Shown here: one piece after another, positions 63,986 to 64,000 of the stretch | Position numbering within the stretch: the stretch's first letter is position 1 | Layout: the number at the start of each line of letters is the position of its first letter | Source: Crocinitomicaceae bacterium | GTDB taxonomy: Bacteria > Bacteroidota > Bacteroidia > Flavobacteriales_D > Crocinitomicaceae | NCBI GenBank assembly: GCA_023957475.1 | Contig: JAMLHA010000002.1 | Location: forward strand, 206,420-270,419 | Length of the DNA stretch: 64,000 bases | Direction: 5' to 3' | Notes under the pieces: model-generated | Told to the model about the DNA's origin: nothing | Databases searched by the model: none | What the model saw: the letters and a program-made list of their open reading frames with translations, nothing else | Position numbers and translations under genes: made by a program

Positions 63986-64000
63986 AATGTACAAGTTTAC

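Noticed and set aside
1..64000. tRNA, rRNA or other standard RNA genes
   Set aside because: No cloverleaf with a TTCRA arm and no rRNA-like conserved blocks were seen on reading; a covariance search would be the decisive test.

Overview
The window is a low-GC stretch of a Bacteroidota chromosome, most likely from the Flavobacteriia/Flavobacteriales. Four things point there. Promoters have the Bacteroidota -7 element TAnnTTTG, and starts lack Shine-Dalgarno sequences. Two large secreted proteins end in type IX secretion (T9SS) sorting domains. A Wza/Wzc-type capsule export locus is present. The ribosomal genes run rpsL-rpsG-fusA followed directly by the S10, spc and alpha clusters. I saw no rRNA or tRNA gene and no CRISPR array.

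Bases 1-10.3 kb are a worn accessory and glycan region. It holds an SMC/OLD-like ATPase overlapping a small PD-(D/E)XK-like protein (a possible defence pair), a CapK/PaaK-like ligase, two solitary AAA ATPases whose families carry a nuclease-fold C-terminus, an IS4-type remnant, an internally deleted Schlafen-like remnant, fragments of glycosyltransferase and CapK genes, a family 2 glycosyltransferase, a GIY-YIG nuclease set among palindromic repeats, and wecB. Several genes here are joined at illegitimate junctions.

From 10.4 to 19 kb lie two paralogous minus-strand T9SS proteins (fibronectin III, Ig-like and GEVED modules) separated by another solitary ATPase. From 19.2 to 23.7 kb come a Wza-like lipoprotein, a Wzc-like tyrosine kinase with a Tyr-Gly tail, and a WecA-like phosphosugar transferase. 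These fit with wecB and the glycosyltransferases in surface polysaccharide synthesis and export.

From 23.9 to 40.3 kb are mostly housekeeping genes: an SDR, gmhA, an LtaS-like sulfatase-fold transferase coupled to a diacylglycerol kinase, lipoate ligase, a histone-deacetylase-like hydrolase, umuDC, a two-component system, pdhB, and an MBOAT/AlgX-like O-acylation pair.

From 40.4 to 57.8 kb is a continuous str-S10-spc-alpha superoperon ending at a strong terminator after rplQ. Its longer intergenic gaps (before rpsL, rpsH, rpsD, rpoA and rplQ) hold strong inverted repeats, and an internal promoter precedes rpsH. These look like unannotated regulatory leaders. The right end carries ribBA, a LolD-like ABC ATPase, a TIGR02757 protein, an SF2 helicase and small envelope proteins.

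The most unusual pattern is in the accessory region. All four solitary ATPase genes have a short inverted repeat ending 0-8 bases upstream of the -7 element, in two cases repeated in phase (four copies exactly 23 bp apart; two palindromes 32 bp apart).
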